In this document: positions 58,478 to 64,000 of the stretch, in pieces | Position numbering within the stretch: the stretch's first letter is position 1 | Layout: each line of letters begins with the position of its first letter | From: Siphonodentalium dalli | Taxonomy: Eukaryota; Mollusca; Scaphopoda; Gadilida; Siphonodentaliidae | Assembly: GCA_032622095.1 (NCBI GenBank) | Contig: CP136069.1 | Location: forward strand, 181,709,122 to 181,773,121 | Direction of reading: 5' to 3' | Length of the DNA stretch: 64,000 bases | Translations under genes and position numbers: made by a program | Notes under the pieces: model-generated | What the model was told of the DNA's origin: nothing | Database searches by the model: none | Seen by the model: only the letters and a program-made list of their open reading frames with translations

Positions 58478-61308
58478 TCTATATCTATATTTGCGAATGT
58501 CTGTCTGTCTGTCTGTCTGTCTGTATGTCTGTCTGTGTTCTATAGAAATTCACAGGGGACCATCTAGATGATGCCAAAGGGATCTACTAGGAGTAGCTTT
58601 TTACGAGAAAGATAATGGTCGGGGTTAGAATTTTCTAAAGTGACGCCGTTGTTGTCAGGGGCAGAAAAGGGGGAGGGGCAGAACAAAAAATTGTCGCCGA
58701 TTGCCACCAAACTTTTATATAATCATCCCCATACTATGAGGAATCTAATGGCGTGGTTTAAATATGGCAAACGTCGCGCCGTTCGCGTCAGGGGTGCCCG
58801 GAAGAGGGGGGGGGGGGCAGATTGTTTTTCTGTCGCCGATTGCCACGAAGCTTACATATAATCATCCCCATGATATGCAGAATCCAACGGTGTGGTTTAA
58901 ATATGTCAAAAGTTGCGTCGTTTGAGTCAGGGGTGAACGGAATGGGAGAGGGGCACCAAAATTGATAAAATTAATTTTAGCGCCGATTTCCACCAAATTG
59001 ATAAATATTCTTCTTCATGAAACAAGGAATCTAATTGTGCGATTTAACAACGCCAAATTGTTGTTTTTGGATGCGAGATTGGGAGGGGGTGGGCACTAAA
59101 TTTGATAATACAAGTAAGTCGCCGATTGTCACCACACTTATACAAAATCATCCCCATGGTATGAGGAGTCTAATGGTGTGGCTTTTATCTGTCAAATGTG
59201 GCCTCATTCGAGTCAGGGTTTCATTGAAAGGGACAGGGGCACCAAAATTGATGCACAATTTTTTTTTAGCGCCAATTTCCGCCAAATTGATACACGTTCT
59301 TATCCATGATACGAGGAATCTAATCGTGATTTAAAGACGCCATAGTGGTGCTGTTTGGGTGATAGATGGAGAGGGGAGTGATTGGCACCAAATTTGATAA
59401 AAAAATTGTTTAGTCGCCGATTATCACCAAACTTATAAACAATCATCTCCATGATATCAGGAGTGTAATCGTGTGGTTTAAGGATGTCACAAGTGGGGCC
59501 ATTCGAGTCAGTGGTGTATAGAGATGAGAGGGACACAACAAAATATATCTATATTTTTAGTGCCGATTTCCACCAGATTGATACATATTCTTCTCCGTGA
59601 TACGAGGAATCTTATCGTGTGGTTTAGATACACCAAATTGGTGCCCTATGGGCGAGATATATGGGGACCTTAAATTTGATACGAATTTGTATACTCGCCA
59701 ATTTTCACCAATTTCATATATATGCATCTCTAATCTCTAATGAGTCTTAGTGTGTGCAGCTTGAGTCCGAAATAGGGACGGGATTGTCACCAAAACTGAT
59801 ACAACATATTTTTAGTACCAATTACCATCAAATTCAGACACGTTCTTCTCAAATGATACAAGAAATAAAATCGTGCTGTCTGTCTGTCTTTTTGTCTGTC
59901 TGTGTGCGTTCTATATATAACTTCACGCGGTACAATCGAGATGGCACCAATGCGTTCTAAGAGGGGTAACTTTTTACAAGGAAGATAATGGTGCGGGTAA
60001 AATTTTTTCTAAAATGACGCTGTTGGTGGGAAGGGAAATTAAAAAAAATATGGCGAAATAGTTTTGTCGCTGATTTCCACCAAACGAATACATAATCACC
60101 TTCGCAATATGGCATTGTTCGAGTCAGCGTTGCATCAACAATTGATTTAATAAACCAAATTCCACCAAATTCATACACTTTTTTCTTTAATGATATACCA
60201 TGAATTAAATCACATTTGGTGCCCTTTGCGTCACGGATGGCGAGCGGATATGCACTATCATTGATAAGATTGCTATTCGCCGATATCCACATATAAGTTA
60301 TATACAGTCACCAGGCCATCTCCATATCATTTTAAGTCGTTGGGCGTTCACATTTCACAATCCCGACATATGGTGACCCATATACGTCACTTGAACAATT
60401 ATATCTTCTTAACAGTCATAGTTATATGGGAATGGCAATCAAGGCATTCACACAATGAGCTAGCAAAACGAGCTGATAGCTAGAAGAAGCATTAAACGTA
60501 TATTTATCATTCTATTGAAGAGATACATATATTCGTGCAAACTGAGAGACCTCGAACCGTCAGAGGATTGCATATATATAATAACAAAATTTAGTCTGTT
60601 CCATTCAATACAGTTTCCACAAAAAGTTACAATTTGTCAAGAGATATGGAAGGCCTGTTCAAAAATGGTGGTCACAGTGTGCAGTCAAATATAGTTTCTT
60701 CGGAAAATGCAGTTAGTAGCACAAGACTTTTCAGGATCCTACCAATACTGACATCTGACAAGGGTTTTAGAACAGACTCATCTACTGACATAAACAACTC
60801 AAAATCTCGCTCTGTGTCTGGCACATATAGCTGATATATCTGCGCGGCAACATTTCGTTTAAACTAAGCATATTTAGCCAATATATAGCACCATGAACAG
60901 AGGAGCACCTGGAAATTTCTTTGAAACATCTGTATCTTCATGGAGATATGATAGCCAGGTCTTAGTCCAACCCACTATATTGATTGATACATCTCAATAT
61001 GTAAAACCCAATTATCATCTTTTATCGAACTAATGTGTTTATGATGTTCATGTATCATATTATAACGTCTAATGTATACGCAGTTGTAAATAAATAAATA
61101 CTTCATTATTGGTGGAACGGATTAATCGCGATAAACAGAATGGTGAGCCACTACTTATATTCCATGACTGTAATAATCATGTTTTGTGATGCTATTTGAA
61201 TATACAATTTATGAGAAAATGTATAACACTTTAAGCAAGAGCATTCTCTATTCCCAACACATATCCACAGCATACATTAACCTGGGCAACGCCGGGTAAC
61301 CCTGCTAG
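58478..61308 (+). mobile_element. Large Helitron-like element, family C, copy 2
   Basis: Same layout as 19535-23078: TCTATATCTATATTTGCGAA, TCTG microsatellite, degenerate ~145-bp repeats to about 60150, unique region, and the terminal CCTGGGCAACGCCGGG, TAACCCTG and CTAG at 61305-61308. It lacks the nested family H element and some core repeats. The TIMP-like segment (about 60310-60500, minus) is present but decayed. Confidence 0.75.
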
Positions 61309-61574
61309 TAATATATATAAACAGTTCCAAAGTGGTCTGATACATCGGTTAGTAATATACCTGCCGTATGGGTCTGATGTTGGTCATTATAATACATGTG
61401 GTCTATCAAGGTTGCAGAATGCGGCGTAACTCGAGTTGGTCTCTTTATCACTGGTTGACACCCGTTACTAAACATATTATTAATACATTCATTCGTTTTC
61501 TCATGGGATTGTGTTTTTAGAAGATCAATATTAAAATCTCCTAATATTGGATACATGATGGTATGAACAATCAA
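61309..61574 (-). pseudogene. LINE endonuclease fragment
   Basis: Minus-strand frame with YPILGDFNIDLLKTQSHEKT, PTRVTPHSATLIDHMYYN and GILLTDVSDHFG: the GDFN, SxTLIDH and SDH motifs of the apurinic-like (EEP) endonuclease of non-LTR retrotransposons. Only the C-terminal half of the domain remains. It abuts the CTAG end of the family C element. Confidence 0.75.
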
Positions 61575-61599
61575 TTAAAATATGCTCGATATTGTAATG

Positions 61600-62470
61600 G
61601 TAATATATATGGTATAGGAGATAGTGACCGTTATTCTGATAGACGGTATGCGCAAGTACTCTTCGATCATAAGGAATATGAATTTGTCCTGTGGATAGTG
61701 GCTACATGAGCTCCAAAGAAGTGATGGACAGAGTTATGTTTGAGTTAATTGAAACTGTGACAAGTCACTGTCTTATTTCTGCGTTCACGGCAATTCTCCA
61801 AGAAAAGTTTTATATGAAGACACAATTGTGCACAAATTATTCAAGATATGCAAACAAGTTATATTTTTGTAAGATGGCAAATATGTCCGAGATGAATGAC
61901 TTTGGATTGACATATAGTCCTTAATTAATAAAACAACGAGATATATATATAATATACAAAAAGACAACAATGCATCCATGGTAAAATATGTGAGCAGTTG
62001 ACATGAAAACAGTTTCATTTCGGCAATTAGATGTGAACGTTGCTGTTAATTCTTCGACATTTAGCACTAGACCATGTGACAAAAACCATATGAAAATCCA
62101 AAAATATGCATTGAAGGTCCTCCTATGTATATTTTTATTAACTGATTCAAAATATTTGACAGATATGCTGTTTCTAATTGCAACATGGTTTTCGGCGTGA
62201 AGTCATTTGTATCATATTGTCATTTCCATGGCAGAACGTCTGGTAGGTGTGCCAGTCTCTATTGTCGACAGTACTTGAAACGTGCATTTTCTTGTCAGAA
62301 TGTGATACAAATCAAACTTAGAAACAGCATATCTGTCAAATATATGAATCAGTCAATGAAAATATACATGCACTATCAAAAAGAGGCACAGGAACCAAGC
62401 TGAAGAACCAATAGTTGGTTCTTCGTGCTTCAAACACAGTTGTAGAACCTAAATTACCTACAATTACTGC
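61600..62470 (+). other. No gene recognised
   Basis: Short frames (61691-61924, 62003-62200, 62185-62403) have plausible composition but no known domain and no mutual splice pattern that I can defend. GAACCAATAGTTGGTTCTTC near 62405 is a small palindrome followed by further GGTTCT/AGAACC motifs. Confidence 0.35.
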
Positions 62471-62526
62471 AGTTTTGGTTCTTGAGAACCAAAAGTGGAC
62501 AGACGGATTATTTACAACCAATCTTC

Positions 62527-62805
62527 AATCATCGTGGTCGTTTTCGTCGTCATCGTAAGCATCTTCATCGCAATCGTCATCTTCAACGCCTTCCTCATCA
62601 TCGCTGTCGTCATCGTGCTCATCACCATTATCATCATCACCATTACCATCACCATCATAGTCACTGTCATCATCGTCGTCGTAGTCATTATCATCATCGT
62701 TGTCGTCTTCGTCGTCATAATCATGATCATCATCGCTGTCGTCGTAGTTATCATAATAGCCGTTGTCATCATCGCTGTCGTCGTAGTCCTCAACATCGTC
62801 GCTAA
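62527..62805 (+). repeat. Imperfect CAT/CGT triplet repeat, ~280 bp
   Basis: Interrupted ATC/GTC/CAT triplets keep all six frames largely open, giving His/Arg-, Ile/Val- or Met/Thr-rich translations. Composition matches the spacer of the large palindrome (12150-12260). Confidence 0.9.
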
Positions 62806-63409
62806 AATAAGATAATATTCATATCGAATCATTTTGAGTGGAAAATCACGTGATGGATTAAATGTCGCATGTAACTACAATAAACATTAGTGGATCGAGG
62901 CATACGGAGCGGTTTTATTTCAATAATGTAACAATTATATATTTTCCAACGTCAACATGTATTACACATTTGCAAGTTACATGATCCACGTCTAGCCTCA
63001 CATATGACATTCACGAATATCCACGTAGTAGGCAGTTTCCAGGGATACACACTCCCAATACATACACTCTGTACAAACGATACAAGCGGATCGCTTTATT
63101 AATGTGAGTTCACTTAAGAGTTTTCCTGAAACGGTGACCATAAAATCTGGACATATACATATATAGTACAGGCGATCCAGCCGAAACATCGGGCAACCAG
63201 AAACTAATTGCAACTCGAATACCTTTTGGTAAATATAGAGAGCTGAATGTCTACTGCATAATAATATTATTTGTTTTTAGGAAATCCAAATGGGACAAAT
63301 TTGATAAATTTGCGTTTCCATAGCAACGATGGCTAATAATCGGGTATTTGTAAATAACTACCTAAACGTTTATGGAAACAGCGCCAGTGGTCGACATTTC
63401 CACATATCC

Positions 63410-63460
63410 ACGGTGACCTTGAATTGTTAAAGGCCACATATAAAGGTCAAGGTACTTGTT
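63410..63460. repeat. Isolated GGTCAAGGT motif pair, possible family B remnant
   Basis: GGTGACCTTGAATTGTTAAA and AAAGGTCAAGGTAC, as in the family B core, without ends or microsatellite. Confidence 0.35.
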
Positions 63461-63567
63461 AAAAATGATTTCTTCTTGATGGTTATAGATTTACATAATT
63501 GTTTGATTTATCAAATCAACCCACCGCGATGGCTTTATAGGTTTTCAATAAAAACAATTACATTATT

Positions 63568-63975
63568 TTGGTATGTATGTTAAGTGATGTGAAACACCCC
63601 GGTAGGGTGAACAAATATAAATAGAGAATAATCTTGTTCAGAGTAGTAATTTAAAAAAAATATTATGTCCAAATTGACATCACAAACCGCCATTCTTATA
63701 TATTAATCCAATGCAGTGACTCTCGATGGCAAAATCGTTTTCGTTAGTTTATCGCCAATGTATGAGTCCCGAATCGAGTAGTAAATATTTACAATTCAGC
63801 GTAGTTCAGATGATGTTTTCCGTGGAGTGGTTCAGTCGATTTGCTTCATATTTTCGGCGATGTTAGTAGAATGTTATATTCCTCCAGTATGCATAGCATC
63901 TGAATACTAACTTATCAATATCACGCACCCGAACAAGTACATAATATGTCTTAAAGTTTCGTTTATATGTCTGAC
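63568..63975 (+). repeat. Dispersed repeat R2, copy 3 (plus)
   Basis: Matches 42314-42710 throughout, including GAATCGAGTAGTAAATATT and the TTTTCGGCGATGTTAGTAGA block. Confidence 0.75.
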
Positions 63976-64000
63976 CTGACCTATGTCCTTTAACTATATT

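Noticed and set aside
62482-62832. 106-codon frames on both strands (His/Arg-rich, Ile/Val-rich, Met/Thr-rich)
   Set aside because: They run over an imperfect CAT/CGT triplet repeat that leaves every frame open.

Overview
Eukaryotic (metazoan) genomic DNA: an AT-rich, intron-containing, transposon-saturated stretch with no prokaryotic organisation. A secreted PAN/apple plus C-type-lectin gene, a Crypton-type recombinase relic, L2/CR1/Jockey-like LINE relics, tRNA-derived SINEs and Helitron-like elements with internal TCTG/ACAG microsatellites together suggest a marine invertebrate, most likely a lophotrochozoan (mollusc, brachiopod or similar). I cannot fix the species.

Genes. One gene can be assembled with confidence on the + strand: exon 1 (315-651, signal peptide plus PAN/apple domain), exon 2 (16868-17056) and exon 3 (18799-19049), the last two forming a C-type lectin-like domain. 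All junctions are phase 1 and the total is 777 nt, or 258 codons plus stop. Intron 1 is about 16.2 kb and full of mobile DNA. A second copy of the first exon with its flanks lies at 57082-57418 (about 78% identical protein, same length, same donor site). Its CTLD exons, if any, lie beyond the window.

Layout. 1-7.4 kb: exon 1, a TTAA-flanked MITE (1776-2294), small foldbacks, a hAT element with an 8-bp target-site duplication (3081-4123) and several poly-G tracts. 7.4-16.84 kb: a dense array of Helitron-like non-autonomous elements of two families (A, 122-bp core repeats; B, GGTCA-rich core) joined end to end, containing a ~2.5 kb palindrome (10988-13488) and ending 25 bp before exon 2. 16.87-19.05 kb: CTLD exons, with a second hAT element in intron 2. 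19.5-23.08 kb and 58.48-61.31 kb: two copies of a larger Helitron-like family C that carries a TIMP-like secreted-protein exon on the minus strand. 23.1-33.3 kb: LINE relics, two SINE-like or repeat units, a Crypton/KIAA1958-like pseudogene and a CGAAATA minisatellite inside an inverted repeat. 33.3-38.07 kb: a ~4.8 kb foldback element inserted into the reverse transcriptase of a LINE relic. 38-49 kb: further LINE pieces, MITEs, palindromes and minisatellites. 49.1-51.4 kb: a ~383-bp satellite, about six copies. 51.6-56.6 kb: duplicated repeats and a piggyBac-type MITE holding a four-arm palindrome (55673-56019). 57-64 kb: second PAN exon, a long-TIR foldback, family C copy 2, a LINE endonuclease relic, a CAT/CGT triplet tract and a 430-bp dispersed repeat.

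Most of the window is therefore non-coding mobile DNA. The three Helitron-like families share one end architecture: a 5' TCTATATAT...TCTG microsatellite, tandem core repeats, and a bulged CCCG...CGGG hairpin followed by a terminal CTAG. This is the most coherent unusual system here.
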